DNA of 64,000 nt, from contig NZ_JAFFZW010000009.1 of the NCBI RefSeq assembly GCF_017826695.1, positions 62,001-126,000 of the forward strand. Direction: 5' to 3'. Position numbers and translations under genes: made by a program. Below the pieces are notes generated by a model, which did not search any database, was not told the DNA's origin, and saw only the letters and a program-made list of their open reading frames with translations. This stretch comes from Pseudomonas alliivorans. GTDB lineage: Bacteria; Pseudomonadota; Gammaproteobacteria; Pseudomonadales; Pseudomonadaceae. Positions 42,373 to 51,508 of the stretch are shown here, piece after piece. The first letter of the stretch is position 1; every line of letters begins with the position of its first letter.

Positions 42373-43021
42373 ATTCGTTTATTCCGCCCGTTAGGGTCGC
42401 CTGCTCAGCGTAGTCGAGGTGTCTGACGAGCTGCGCGCGCAGTCGGGCACTTACCTCGGAAAATTCTATCTGCTCTGCGTGATCGCTCAGTTGGGTCATC
42501 GCCAGCCCGGCGTAGCCACACGGGTTGATGCGGCGGAACGGCTCAAGGTCCATGTCGACGTTCAGCGCCAGACCATGAAACGAGCAACCGTTGCGAATGC
42601 GCAAACCCAGCGATGCGATCTTTGCGCCATCCACATACACGCCCGGTGCATCCGCCTTGGCGGCTGCCGTCACCCCATAGCTGTTCAGCAGGGCGATGAG
42701 CGTGTTCTCGATCCGGGTCACCAGATCGCGCACGCCAAAACCGAGACGCCTGACATCCAGCATCAGGTACGCCACCAGTTGGCCCGGGCCATGATAAGTC
42801 ACTTGGCCGCCACGATCGACCTGTACGACAGGAATATTGCCCGGCAGCAGCAGATGCTCTGCCTTGCCGGACTGTCCCTGGGTAAAAACAGGAGGATGCT
42901 GCACCAGCCAGACTTCGTCCGCCGCGTCTTTGCCGCGGCCATCGGTGAAGCGCTGCATGGCATGCCAGGCGGTTTCGTAATCCATCATACCCAGATCGCG
43001 AAACCCCAGAGCGTCGCCCAT
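42365..43021 (-). CDS. lipB: Octanoyltransferase
   Basis: This 218-residue enzyme moves octanoate from acyl carrier protein to lipoyl domains. Conserved segments are GGQVTYHGPGQLVAY, the catalytic Lys in KIASLGLRI, FHGLALNV, and the catalytic Cys in NPCGYAG. It starts on the stop of the DUF493 gene (TGATG) and overlaps lipA. Confidence 0.98.
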   Translation of the reverse strand: MGDALGFRDLGMMDYETAWHAMQRFTDGRGKDAADEVWLVQHPPVFTQGQSGKAEHLLLPGNIPVVQVDRGGQVTYHGPGQLVAYLMLDVRRLGFGVRDLVTRIENTLIALLNSYGVTAAAKADAPGVYVDGAKIASLGLRIRNGCSFHGLALNVDMDLEPFRRINPCGYAGLAMTQLSDHAEQIEFSEVSARLRAQLVRHLDYAEQATLTGGINEYD

Positions 43022-43296
43022 CAGAGCACCATGTGCACGACACCCGTAGCGCGCAGAGCACTATTGATATCGCGCAACTGGTCTTCGCCCGTGGCGACGA
43101 TATGCAGTTGTACGGTGGTGTACTTGCCGTTGCTGCTCTGACGCTCGGCGAGCGTCTTGATGTCGATCTTGGCATGTCTGCTCAAGACCTCGATCACGGC
43201 ATCGGTGAAGCCGACACTGGTGTCACCGATCACTTTGATCGGGTAGTCAGCGCAGGGGAATTCGATTTTGTGCGACTTGACGTCGGTATCTGTCAT
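43021..43296 (-). CDS. ybeD: DUF493 (YbeD) family protein
   Basis: This 91-residue cytoplasmic protein has the YbeD fold sequence (IEFPCADYPIKVIG, NGKYTTVQLHIVATG, GVVHMVL at the end). YbeD is regularly next to lipB, and an ACT-like regulatory role has been suggested but not shown. The ATG at 43296 (MTDTDVKSHK) fits the family; the frame runs back to 43332. Confidence 0.93.
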   Translation of the reverse strand: MTDTDVKSHKIEFPCADYPIKVIGDTSVGFTDAVIEVLSRHAKIDIKTLAERQSSNGKYTTVQLHIVATGEDQLRDINSALRATGVVHMVL

Positions 43297-43390
43297 GGCA
43301 GTAAAGGTCTCACAAGCCGTGACGACGGACACGCGGCCCGCTCAGATCATGAGCAGGCCGCGAGAAGGTCGGCATTGATTACTAATAAGG

Positions 43391-44551
43391 TCAGTTGAAC
43401 AAGCCGTAGAAGAACAGGCGGATGCTATCCCACACGCGGCGGAAAATGCCACCTTCCTCCACAGGCTCCAGCGCAATCAGATTAGCGGTGTGAACCACCT
43501 TGTCTTCCATCTTCACTTCGACCTTGCCGATCACGTCGCCCTTGGCGATTGGCGCAACCAGTTGCGGGTTCATGGTCATGCTGGCAGACAGCTTCTTCAT
43601 GTCGCCTTTTGGCATGGTCATGCTCAGGTCTTCAGCCAGACCGGCCTTGACCTGACGCGCCGTACCTTTCCAGACCGGAGCCTGGGCCAGTTCGGTGCCC
43701 TTCTGGTAGAAGTTCTGGGTTTCGAAGAAGCGGAAACCGTAAGTCAGCAGCTTCTGGGTTTCGGCAGCACGGGCCTGCTCGCTGTTGGTACCGAATACCA
43801 CGGCAATCAGGCGCATGCCGTCACGAACGGCGGAAGACACCATGCAGTAGCCTGCTTCTTCGGTGTGGCCGGTTTTCAGACCGTCAACGGTCTTGTCGCG
43901 CCACAGCAACAGGTTGCGGTTGGGCTGTTTGATGCCGTTCCAGAAGAACTCTTTCTGCGAGTAGATCGCGTAGTGAGCCGGGTCTTCGTGAATGATCGCG
44001 CGAGCCAGCTTGGCCATGTCGTGAGCCGACGAGTAATGGTCGGGGTTCGGCAGACCGGTCGGGTTCATGAAGTGGCTATTGGTCATGCCCAGATCGCCAG
44101 CCGTCTTGTTCATCATGTCGGCGAACGCGTCTTCGCTGCCGGCGATGTGCTCGGAAATCGCGACGCTGGCGTCGTTACCGGACTGGATGATGATGCCGTG
44201 CAGCAGATCGCTGACGGTCACCTGGCTGCCCACCTTGATGAACATCCGCGAACCGCCTGTCCGCCAGGCGTTTTCACTGATGGTCACCGGATCGTTCTCG
44301 CCGATCTGGCCACGGCGGATTTCCAGGGTCGCGATGTACGCGGTCATCAGCTTGGTCAGGCTTGCAGGCGCCAGACGCTGATCGCCATTGTTCTCGACCA
44401 GGACGTTGCCACTGGTGGCATCCATCAGCACATACGACTTGGCGGCCAGTTGCGGCGCGGCCGGTGTCATCTGTTCTGCGGCCCAGGCAGCCGGAGTGAT
44501 TATCAGGGGTACAAGCAGGCACAAACGTTTTGCAAAGGTGGTGATGTTCAT
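43391..44551 (-). CDS. dacC: D-alanyl-D-alanine carboxypeptidase (PBP5 type)
   Basis: This 386-residue periplasmic enzyme trims the terminal D-Ala from pentapeptide stems. It has a signal peptide (LCLLVPLIITPAAWA), SxxK as PASLTKLM, SxN as SGNDAS and KTG as LKTGHTEEAG, then a beta-rich C-terminal domain and an amphipathic end (RRVWDSIRLFFYGLF) for membrane binding. A frame extension to 44668 is ignored because the signal peptide starts at 44551. PBP5 proteins are called DacC in P. aeruginosa and DacA elsewhere. Confidence 0.95.
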   Translation of the reverse strand: MNITTFAKRLCLLVPLIITPAAWAAEQMTPAAPQLAAKSYVLMDATSGNVLVENNGDQRLAPASLTKLMTAYIATLEIRRGQIGENDPVTISENAWRTGGSRMFIKVGSQVTVSDLLHGIIIQSGNDASVAISEHIAGSEDAFADMMNKTAGDLGMTNSHFMNPTGLPNPDHYSSAHDMAKLARAIIHEDPAHYAIYSQKEFFWNGIKQPNRNLLLWRDKTVDGLKTGHTEEAGYCMVSSAVRDGMRLIAVVFGTNSEQARAAETQKLLTYGFRFFETQNFYQKGTELAQAPVWKGTARQVKAGLAEDLSMTMPKGDMKKLSASMTMNPQLVAPIAKGDVIGKVEVKMEDKVVHTANLIALEPVEEGGIFRRVWDSIRLFFYGLFN

Positions 44552-44582
44552 CCGTCTCTCGAAAATGCTAATGGGCAAACAT

Positions 44583-44629
44583 GCCCTTGCGGGCAAAGCT
44601 GAACAGACCGGCGAAGCGAAAACGCTTCG
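44583..44629 (-). repeat. Pair of hairpins between rlpA and dacC
   Basis: TGCCC/GGGCA (44582-44595) and CGAAGCG/CGCTTCG (44612-44618 and 44623-44629, AAAA loop) lie in the 241-base gap between rlpA and dacC, which holds no other gene that I can support. On the minus strand the second loop is TTTT. They may be a weak terminator or an mRNA boundary. Confidence 0.45.
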
Positions 44630-44792
44630 GTACGGCTCGTGGCGCCAGGCTGTAACCCTGGCTGACAAAGTCGTCTGTTCGACACACGACCTCGTGGGCA
44701 GTCACCGGCAACGCCTGCCAATGGCAATGCGCGAAGCCTGCAACTGCAACTCGCTCTCCACCGCTGCCGGAGAGCGACTGTCATAAAATCCG

Positions 44793-45818
44793 TTACTGGT
44801 CCGATGTCACCACGCTCGGCTGACCGAGGTTGGCCGACCGGACGCTGTCCTGCAATTGCTGGGCTTCACCCGGCGTGCCGACGGGTCCCATCCTGACGCG
44901 ATAAAGCGTCTGCTGATTGCGGGCTATCGAGCTCACGAAAACCGGCGCTCGAACCATCCCGCTCAGCTTCGATCTCAGGAGCTCCGCAGCGTCCGGGTTC
45001 GCGAAGGCTCCGACCTGGAGAAATAGCCCAGCGGCTTGTCCTGAATCGTTTTTTTTTGCGTCAACCTGAACCGGCACGACGGGAGCAGCATGTTGCTGAG
45101 GGGGCGGTGTGTATTGCTCGACCGTCCCGGTGGAGGTGCTCAGCGCGGGCGGTGTCGCCTGTGCCATCACTTGCGGCTGATTGAGCATCAGCGGCGCAGG
45201 ACGGCCGCGCTGCGCCCACCATTCCTGTGGATCAATACCTTCGACCTTGACGCGCGCGGTGCCGCTTTCGGCATAACCCAGCTTCTTGGCCGCCGCGTAG
45301 GACAGGTCGATGATGCGATCCGAATAGAACGGACCACGGTCGTTGACCCGCAGAATCACGGTGCGGTTGTTGTCCAGGTTGGTCACCTTGACGTAGCTGG
45401 GCAGCGGCAGCGTCTTGTGCGCCGCGCTCATGCCGTACAGGTCATAGACTTCGCCGTTGGCGGTGTTCTGACCATGAAACTTGGTGCCGTACCAGGACGC
45501 CGTACCCGACGCGACGTAGCGCTTGGACTCACTCATCGGAAAGTAGGTCTTGCCCAGCACGGTATAAGGGTTGGCCTTGTAGGGACCGGTGTGCAGGGTC
45601 GGCGTGGCATCCGGGATGCGTGAGACATCCACGTCCCACCATGGCGCGCCGTCCTTGTGGGCACGGTTGATGTCCAGACCGGGCATGGAGCGCACCACCG
45701 CGCCGCCTTTTGGCGACTGCTGTGTGGTGCGTGAAGGGGAAGAGCAACTGGCGACCAACAGGGCCAGCCCTGCAAAACCCAGCAACTTCAACGATGTACG
45801 AATCGGCAATGCCCGCAT
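44793..45818 (-). CDS. rlpA: Septal ring lytic transglycosylase RlpA
   Basis: This 341-residue outer-membrane lipoprotein (lipobox LLVASC) cleaves glycan strands that lack stem peptides at the septum. The double-psi beta-barrel domain has SGTASWYGTKFHGQ, TLPLPSYVKVTNL and the catalytic Asp in RVNDRGPF. A Pro/Gln-rich linker leads to a C-terminal SPOR domain (LFLQVGAFANPDAAE, YRVRMGPVG). The start shares one base with the mltB stop (TAATG). Confidence 0.96.
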   Translation of the reverse strand: MRALPIRTSLKLLGFAGLALLVASCSSPSRTTQQSPKGGAVVRSMPGLDINRAHKDGAPWWDVDVSRIPDATPTLHTGPYKANPYTVLGKTYFPMSESKRYVASGTASWYGTKFHGQNTANGEVYDLYGMSAAHKTLPLPSYVKVTNLDNNRTVILRVNDRGPFYSDRIIDLSYAAAKKLGYAESGTARVKVEGIDPQEWWAQRGRPAPLMLNQPQVMAQATPPALSTSTGTVEQYTPPPQQHAAPVVPVQVDAKKNDSGQAAGLFLQVGAFANPDAAELLRSKLSGMVRAPVFVSSIARNQQTLYRVRMGPVGTPGEAQQLQDSVRSANLGQPSVVTSDQ

Positions 45819-46825
45819 TACTTGACGCCTCGAGCTTGAACCAACGATTCAGACAGCTGATACACGGCCATGGCGTACATCACACTGCGGTTATAACGGG
45901 TGATTGCATAAAAATTATTCAGACCCATCCAGTATTCGGGACCATTGTCGCCTTCAAGGCGAAACGCTGTCACCGGCATGTCGTCGCGCAGCGCATCATG
46001 ACTCGCCCAGCCCAGGCCTCGCAACTCCCCGACAGACATGACCGGATCAAGCCCCGGACTCAACCCTTCGTCGACGCGGTCGCCACGGGCATCGGCCCGG
46101 CTGACGACCTGCTGTCCGCCCACCCAGCCGTGGCGCTTGAAGTAGCTGGCCACACTGCCGATGGCATCATCAGGATCGGTCCAGATGTTGATATGGCCAT
46201 CACCGTCGAAGTCCACGGCGTAGGCACGAAAGCTGCTCGGCATGAATTGCGGCAGCCCCATGGCGCCAGCATAGGAACCCTTCAGGGTCAGCGGATCGAC
46301 CTGTTGTTCACGCGCCAGCAGCAGAAACTCTCTCAGCTCCTTGCGGAAGAACGGTGCCCGGGGCGGATAGTCGAAGCCCAGCGTCGACAGCGCATCGATC
46401 ACGCGGTAGTTGCCGGTGTTGCGACCGAAGAAGGTTTCGACGCCGATGATCGACACAATGATCTGCGCCGGAACGCCGTATTCCTGCTCGGCACGCGCCA
46501 GTGCGGCCTCATGCTGACGCCAGAAATCGACGCCGCGGGCAATGCGCGTGTCCGTGATGAACATCGGGCGGTAGTCTTTCCACTGCTTGACGCGCTCGGC
46601 AGGACGGGAGATGGCATCGAGAATCGCCTGCTTGCGCTCGACTTCCCGGAACAACCCCATCAACTGCTCGCCGGCAAAACCGTGGTCACGGGTCATCTCG
46701 CCGACGAATTCGGCCACTTGAGGTGAGCCATCGTAATCACCGGCAATGGCCTCCTGCACCGATCCAAGGATGCCCACCAGGCCGACCACCGGAGCATATC
46801 GAGCCCAGTTACGCATTGCTTGCAT
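45818..46825 (-). CDS. mltB: Lytic murein transglycosylase B
   Basis: This 335-residue family 3 lytic transglycosylase has IVSIIGVETFFGRNTGN with the catalytic Glu, GSYAGAMGLPQFMPSSF and VDFDGDGHINIW. The N-terminus has a cleavable-type signal (VVGLVGILGSVQEAIAG) and no lipobox, like the soluble SltB1 of P. aeruginosa. The ATG at 46825 is used; the frame extends to 46861 into rodA. It belongs to the mrdA-rodA-mltB-rlpA-dacC cell-wall cluster. Confidence 0.94.
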   Translation of the reverse strand: MQAMRNWARYAPVVGLVGILGSVQEAIAGDYDGSPQVAEFVGEMTRDHGFAGEQLMGLFREVERKQAILDAISRPAERVKQWKDYRPMFITDTRIARGVDFWRQHEAALARAEQEYGVPAQIIVSIIGVETFFGRNTGNYRVIDALSTLGFDYPPRAPFFRKELREFLLLAREQQVDPLTLKGSYAGAMGLPQFMPSSFRAYAVDFDGDGHINIWTDPDDAIGSVASYFKRHGWVGGQQVVSRADARGDRVDEGLSPGLDPVMSVGELRGLGWASHDALRDDMPVTAFRLEGDNGPEYWMGLNNFYAITRYNRSVMYAMAVYQLSESLVQARGVK

Positions 46826-46842
46826 TGAGTTGTTCACCTTAA

Positions 46843-47988
46843 TCAAACCTGAGCGATCCATTTACGATGCGTATGGATCGACATCAAAACCCCAAACGCT
46901 GACAGTAGGGTCACGAGCGAAGTTCCGCCGTAACTAATGAAGGGCAGCGGGACACCTACAACCGGCAGCAGGCCACTGACCATACCGATGTTGACGAAAA
47001 CGTAAACAAAAAACGTCATGGTTAGCGCACCGGCAAGCAACTTTCCGAACAATGTCTGTGCCTGGGCGGTAATGACCAGCCCCCGACCGATCAACAGCAT
47101 ATAGATGATCAGAAGCGCACAGATGCCCACCAGCCCGAACTCTTCGCCCAGAACCGCAATGATGAAGTCGGTATGGCTCTCCGGCAGGAAGTCCAGGTGC
47201 GACTGGGTGCCCAGCAGCCAGCCCTTGCCGAAGACACCGCCCGAACCGATGGCTGCCTTGGACTGGATGATGTTCCAGCCGGTGCCCAGTGGATCGCTTT
47301 CCGGGTCGAGAAAGGTCAGCACGCGCTGTTTCTGATAGTCGTGCATGAAGAAAAACCACATGGCGACCGCCGCCGGCACGGCTGCGGCCAGTACGCTGAT
47401 GATCCAGCGCCAGCGCAGGCCGGCCATGAACAGCACGAAGGCACCCGACGCCAGAATCAGCAGCGAGGTGCCGAGGTCAGGCTGGCGCACAATCAGAATG
47501 AACGGCACACCGATCAACGCCAGGCTGACCACCACATGCTTGAGATGCGGCGGCAGCGTGCGCTTGGAGAGGTACCAGGCAATGGTCGCCGGCATGATGA
47601 TCTTGAGAAACTCCGAGGGCTGGAAGCGGATGACTCCGGGAATGTTGATCCACCGGGTCGCTCCCATGGCGTTGTGCCCCATGACGTCCACCACCACCAG
47701 CAACAGCACCCCGAGCACATACAGGACCGGCACCCAGCGGGCCATGAATCTGGGCTCCAGCTGGGCGATGATCACCATCGCCACCAGACCGATGCCGAAA
47801 GAACTGGCCTGCTTGATCAGCAGGTCCCAGTTCTTGCCGCTTGCGGAATACAGAACGAACAGGCTGCCCGCAGCCAGGGTCAGCAGCAGGATCAGCAGTG
47901 GGCCGTCGATGTGAATGCGCTGCAGAAAGGTAGCGCGGCGGCGCATCACGTCTTCGCTGGACAGGATGCGGTCGAAATTACTCTTCAC
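46843..47988 (-). CDS. rodA: Rod-shape peptidoglycan polymerase RodA
   Basis: This 381-residue SEDS glycosyltransferase with about ten membrane segments polymerises lipid II during elongation with PBP2. SEDS features include GATRWINIPG, PATIAWYLSKR, ESHTDFIIAVLGEEFG and GVPLPFISYGGTSL. The start is a GTG at 47988 with GGAGG 9 bases upstream, and it overlaps mrdA by 11 bases. Confidence 0.96.
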   Translation of the reverse strand: MKSNFDRILSSEDVMRRRATFLQRIHIDGPLLILLLTLAAGSLFVLYSASGKNWDLLIKQASSFGIGLVAMVIIAQLEPRFMARWVPVLYVLGVLLLVVVDVMGHNAMGATRWINIPGVIRFQPSEFLKIIMPATIAWYLSKRTLPPHLKHVVVSLALIGVPFILIVRQPDLGTSLLILASGAFVLFMAGLRWRWIISVLAAAVPAAVAMWFFFMHDYQKQRVLTFLDPESDPLGTGWNIIQSKAAIGSGGVFGKGWLLGTQSHLDFLPESHTDFIIAVLGEEFGLVGICALLIIYMLLIGRGLVITAQAQTLFGKLLAGALTMTFFVYVFVNIGMVSGLLPVVGVPLPFISYGGTSLVTLLSAFGVLMSIHTHRKWIAQV

Positions 47989-49873
47989 GGGCCGCAGCCT
48001 CCAGATTCATGGAATCGGCGTACTCAGGCTTGAGCTGGCCGTTCTCGTCGAGCAGCCAGGCATCCATCACCTGACGAACAACAGGTGCCGCCACGCCGGA
48101 GCCGGACTCGCCGTTCTCCACCATCACTGCGACTACGATTTTCGGATTGTCGGCGGGCGCAAAGCCGACGAACAGGGCGTGGTCACGATGCCGCTCCTGA
48201 ACCTTGGTGCGGTCGTACTTTTCGCCCTGCTTGATTGCAACGACCTGTGCAGTACCGCTTTTGCCCGCGATGCGGTATTGCGCACCGATAGCGGCCTTTC
48301 GCGCCGTACCACGCGCGCCGTGCATGACTTCCTGCATGCCGTGGTTGACCCTGGCCCAGTTGGCCGGGTCGCGCAGAATGATATTCGGCATCGGGTTCTC
48401 GTCCACCGGCGGCTTGCCTTCGATGGTTCTGGCCAGATGCGGCCGGTTCCACACGCCCTTGTTGGCCACCAGCGCAGTCGCCTGAGCCAGTTGCAGCGGC
48501 GTGGCCTGCATGTAGCCCTGGCCGATGCCGAGAATCAGGGTCTCGCCCGGGAACCAGGCCTGACGGCGGGTGGCTCGCTTCCAGTCGCGGGACGGCATCA
48601 GGCCTGCGGACTCTTCGAACATGTCCAGCGAGACTTTCTGGCCGATGCCGAACTTGTTCATGTAGGCGGAAAGCCGATCGATGCCCAGCTTGTGAGCCAG
48701 GTCGTAAAAATAGGTGTCATTGGAGCGCATGATCGCAGTGTCCAGATCGACCCAGCCGTCACCCGTACGATTCCAGTTCCGGTATTTGTGGTCATAATTG
48801 GGCAACTGGTAGAAGCCCGGATCGAACACCCGTGAACCGGGCGTCACGACACCGGCATCAAGACCGGCAATGGCGACGGCAGGCTTGATAGTCGAACCCG
48901 GCGGATAGAGGCCTCGCAGAATCCGGTTGAACAGCGGCCGGTCGATGGAATCGCGCAGCTCGGCGTAGGCCTTGAAGCTGATACCGGTCACGAACAGGTT
49001 AGGGTCGAAGCTTGGTGCGCTGACCATAGCCAGCACTTCGCCGGTTTTCGGGTCCAGCGCCACGACTGCGCCACGGCGCCCGCCCAACGCAGCCTCGGCC
49101 GCTTCCTGCAGATTGATGTCCAGGCTCAGGACGATGTCCTTGCCGGGAATCGGATCGGTACGCTTGAGGACCCGCAACACGCGGCCGCGGGCGTTGGTCT
49201 CGACCTCCTCGTAACCGACCTGACCGTGAAGCTCGGGCTCGTAGAAACGCTCGATGCCCGTCTTGCCTATATGGTGGGTGCCACTGTAATTGACCGGATC
49301 GAGGCTCTTGAGCTCTTTCTCGTTGATCCGGCCCATATAGCCGACCGAATGCGCGAAATGTGGCCCTTGCGGGTAGTGCCGGACCAGTTGCGCCACGACC
49401 TCGACGCCCGGCAGGCGGAACTGGTTGACCGCAATCAGGGCAATCTGCTCTTCAGTCAGTTCGAACAGAACTGGGACAGGCTCAAATGGACGCCGTCCCT
49501 GCTTCATGCGTTTTTCGAAAATGATCCGGTCGTCAGGCGTGAGCTGCAGAATCTCGACGATGGTGTCCAGCACTGCCGACCAGTCGCCCGAGCGCTCGCG
49601 CGTGACCGAGAGGCTGAAACTGGGCCGGTTGTCCGCCACCACAACGCCGTTACGGTCGTAGATCAGGCCACGGCTGGGCGGAATCGGCTGGACGTGAACC
49701 CGATTGTTTTCCGAGAGCGTCGAGTGGTAGTCGTACTGAATGACCTGCAGGAAATACAGCCGGGCAATCAGTACACACACCAGCAACACGACCGCCACAG
49801 CACCGAACACGACCCTGCCGCGCACCAGGCGTGCGTCTTTCTCATGGTCTTTGAGGCGGATCGGTTGAGACAT
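47978..49873 (-). CDS. mrdA: Penicillin-binding protein 2 (elongation transpeptidase)
   Basis: This 631-residue class B PBP crosslinks lateral wall peptidoglycan in the elongasome. It has an N-terminal membrane anchor (residues about 21-41), the dimerisation/pedestal domain with PSRGLIYDRNG, and a transpeptidase domain with SxxK as GSTIKP (Ser about 327), SxN as SND, and KTG as SGKSGTAQVV (the motif reads KSG, as is usual for PBP2). It precedes rodA and follows rlmH. Confidence 0.96.
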   Translation of the reverse strand: MSQPIRLKDHEKDARLVRGRVVFGAVAVVLLVCVLIARLYFLQVIQYDYHSTLSENNRVHVQPIPPSRGLIYDRNGVVVADNRPSFSLSVTRERSGDWSAVLDTIVEILQLTPDDRIIFEKRMKQGRRPFEPVPVLFELTEEQIALIAVNQFRLPGVEVVAQLVRHYPQGPHFAHSVGYMGRINEKELKSLDPVNYSGTHHIGKTGIERFYEPELHGQVGYEEVETNARGRVLRVLKRTDPIPGKDIVLSLDINLQEAAEAALGGRRGAVVALDPKTGEVLAMVSAPSFDPNLFVTGISFKAYAELRDSIDRPLFNRILRGLYPPGSTIKPAVAIAGLDAGVVTPGSRVFDPGFYQLPNYDHKYRNWNRTGDGWVDLDTAIMRSNDTYFYDLAHKLGIDRLSAYMNKFGIGQKVSLDMFEESAGLMPSRDWKRATRRQAWFPGETLILGIGQGYMQATPLQLAQATALVANKGVWNRPHLARTIEGKPPVDENPMPNIILRDPANWARVNHGMQEVMHGARGTARKAAIGAQYRIAGKSGTAQVVAIKQGEKYDRTKVQERHRDHALFVGFAPADNPKIVVAVMVENGESGSGVAAPVVRQVMDAWLLDENGQLKPEYADSMNLEAAAREE

Positions 49874-49901
49874 TTAGGCCGTATTCACAGTAAAAACGAT
49901 G

Positions 49902-50369
49902 CTACTTGTGATAAGGGTGCCCGGACAGAACGGTCCAGGCGCGATACATCTGCTCACCGATCAGGATACGCACCAGCGGATGCGGCAAGGTCAGCGGCGA
50001 TAGCGACCAGCGCTGCTCGCTGCGGGCACAGACTTCCGGCGCCAGCCCCTCGGGACCGCCCACCATCAGATTGACCGTGCGTGCATCCAGACGCCAGCGA
50101 TCAAGTTCGACCGCCAGCTGTTCGGTGCTCCACGGCTTGCCCTGCACTTCCAGCGTGACAATGCGCTCGCCCGGCTGGACCTTCGCCAGCATCGCTTCGC
50201 CTTCCTGACGGATAAAGCGCGCGACGTCGGCGTTCTTGCCACGGGTATTGAGCGGAATTTCCACCAGTTCAAGCGCAAGCTCGGACGGCATCCGCTTGGC
50301 ATATTCATGCCAACCTTCTTCCACCCACTTGGGCATGCGCGAACCAACGGCGATCAGACGCAAACGCAC
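49902..50369 (-). CDS. rlmH: 23S rRNA pseudouridine-1915 N3-methyltransferase
   Basis: This 155-residue SPOUT methyltransferase modifies pseudouridine 1915 of 23S rRNA in 70S ribosomes. It has MRLRLIAVGSRMPKWV, the glycine-rich NLMVGGPEGL and the knot end LPHPLVRILIGEQMYRAW. It starts 9 bases after rsfS ends; the pair is a conserved unit. Confidence 0.97.
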   Translation of the reverse strand: MRLRLIAVGSRMPKWVEEGWHEYAKRMPSELALELVEIPLNTRGKNADVARFIRQEGEAMLAKVQPGERIVTLEVQGKPWSTEQLAVELDRWRLDARTVNLMVGGPEGLAPEVCARSEQRWSLSPLTLPHPLVRILIGEQMYRAWTVLSGHPYHK

Positions 50370-50378
50370 GATAATGCC

Positions 50379-50765
50379 TTATTCGTTACCCGGAGTGTGG
50401 TGCGCAGCGCTGGCAGCGCGGCTTTGCTCGGCACCCTGCCACAGACGTTCCAGGTCATAGAACTGGCGTGCGGCGGCAGTCATCACGTGAACGATAACGT
50501 CGCCCAGGTCCAGCAGGACCCAATCGCTGTCGCCCTTGCCTTCTTCGCTCAGCGGCATGAGACCGGCAGCCTTGACCTTCTCGCGAACGCTGTCGACCAG
50601 TGCATTGAGCTGGCGGTTGGACGTACCGGTGCAGATCAGCATGTAGTCGGCGATGCTGGTCTTGTCACGCACATCGATGGACAGAATGTCTGCGCCCTTG
50701 ACGTCTTCCAGTGCGGCGGTTGCCACGGCGACGACTTCTTCACTGCTCATTTTTTGCTTTGTCAT
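50379..50765 (-). CDS. rsfS: Ribosome silencing factor RsfS
   Basis: This 128-residue protein binds L14 on the large subunit and blocks subunit joining in poor conditions. It has the RsfS/Iojap core VRDKTSIADYMLICTGTSNRQ, WVLLDLGDVIVHVM and RQFYDLERLW. An alternative start is the ATG at 50750. It follows nadD after 61 bases. Confidence 0.96.
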   Translation of the reverse strand: MTKQKMSSEEVVAVATAALEDVKGADILSIDVRDKTSIADYMLICTGTSNRQLNALVDSVREKVKAAGLMPLSEEGKGDSDWVLLDLGDVIVHVMTAAARQFYDLERLWQGAEQSRAASAAHHTPGNE

Positions 50766-50826
50766 ATAAAACTCATTCAGCTCGTATGTGTGGGAGCGCC
50801 CAAACGCTTATCTGTAAAAAGCAGTT

Positions 50827-51495
50827 TCAGGGCGACCCATCCGTGTTCGGCGCACGGTAAAGCCCGTGCGCATCGATATAGGCCAGTACCGCGTCTGGCA
50901 CCAGAAAACGTACCGACTTACCGCTGGCCAGCAGTTGACGGATCTGGGTGGCAGACACCGATAAAGGCGTCTGCCAGACGAATGTAATGTTGCCGCCCGG
51001 CCCTTTCAGGGCTTTCGGATCGCTGACTGCGCGTGCCGCCAGCAGATTGCGCATGGCATCCGGCGACTCGCTGTCCGCGTCCGGGCGTTGCAGCACCACG
51101 ATATGGCAGTGCTCCAGCAATTCTTCCCACCGATGCCAGGAGGGCAGCCCGCAAAAGGCATCCCAACCCAGCAACAGGAACAACTGGTCCCGAGGCGCCA
51201 GTTCGGCGCGCATCGATTCCAGGGTGTCGAGGGTATACGACGGTTTGTCCCGTTTCAGTTCACGGTCATCCACCGTCAAGGGTGACACGCCTTGCACTGC
51301 GCTGCGGACCATCGCCAGACGATCCTCAGCCGTGACACTCGGCATGTCGCGATGCGGAGGCCTGGCGCTGGGCGTCAGGCGCAACTCATCGAGTTCCAGC
51401 AGTTCAGCCACTTCCAGCGCACCGCGCAAATGGCCGATATGAACCGGATCGAACGTGCCCCCAAGCATGCCGATACGTCTGGGCAGCGTTGTCAT
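50827..51495 (-). CDS. nadD: Nicotinate-nucleotide adenylyltransferase
   Basis: This 222-residue enzyme adenylates nicotinate mononucleotide in NAD synthesis. It has the nucleotidyl-transferase signature MLGGTFDPVHIGHLR, LTPSARPPHRD and the C-terminal SATQIRQLLASGKSVRFLVPD. The ATG at 51495 is used, 13 bases after the proA stop; an in-frame codon at 51537 lies inside proA. Confidence 0.96.
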   Translation of the reverse strand: MTTLPRRIGMLGGTFDPVHIGHLRGALEVAELLELDELRLTPSARPPHRDMPSVTAEDRLAMVRSAVQGVSPLTVDDRELKRDKPSYTLDTLESMRAELAPRDQLFLLLGWDAFCGLPSWHRWEELLEHCHIVVLQRPDADSESPDAMRNLLAARAVSDPKALKGPGGNITFVWQTPLSVSATQIRQLLASGKSVRFLVPDAVLAYIDAHGLYRAPNTDGSP

Positions 51496-51508
51496 GGGCT
51501 CGCTCAAG

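Noticed and set aside
45710..46726. 338-codon plus-strand frame over mltB
   Set aside because: It is antisense to an intact lytic transglycosylase with all its motifs and shows no protein family features.
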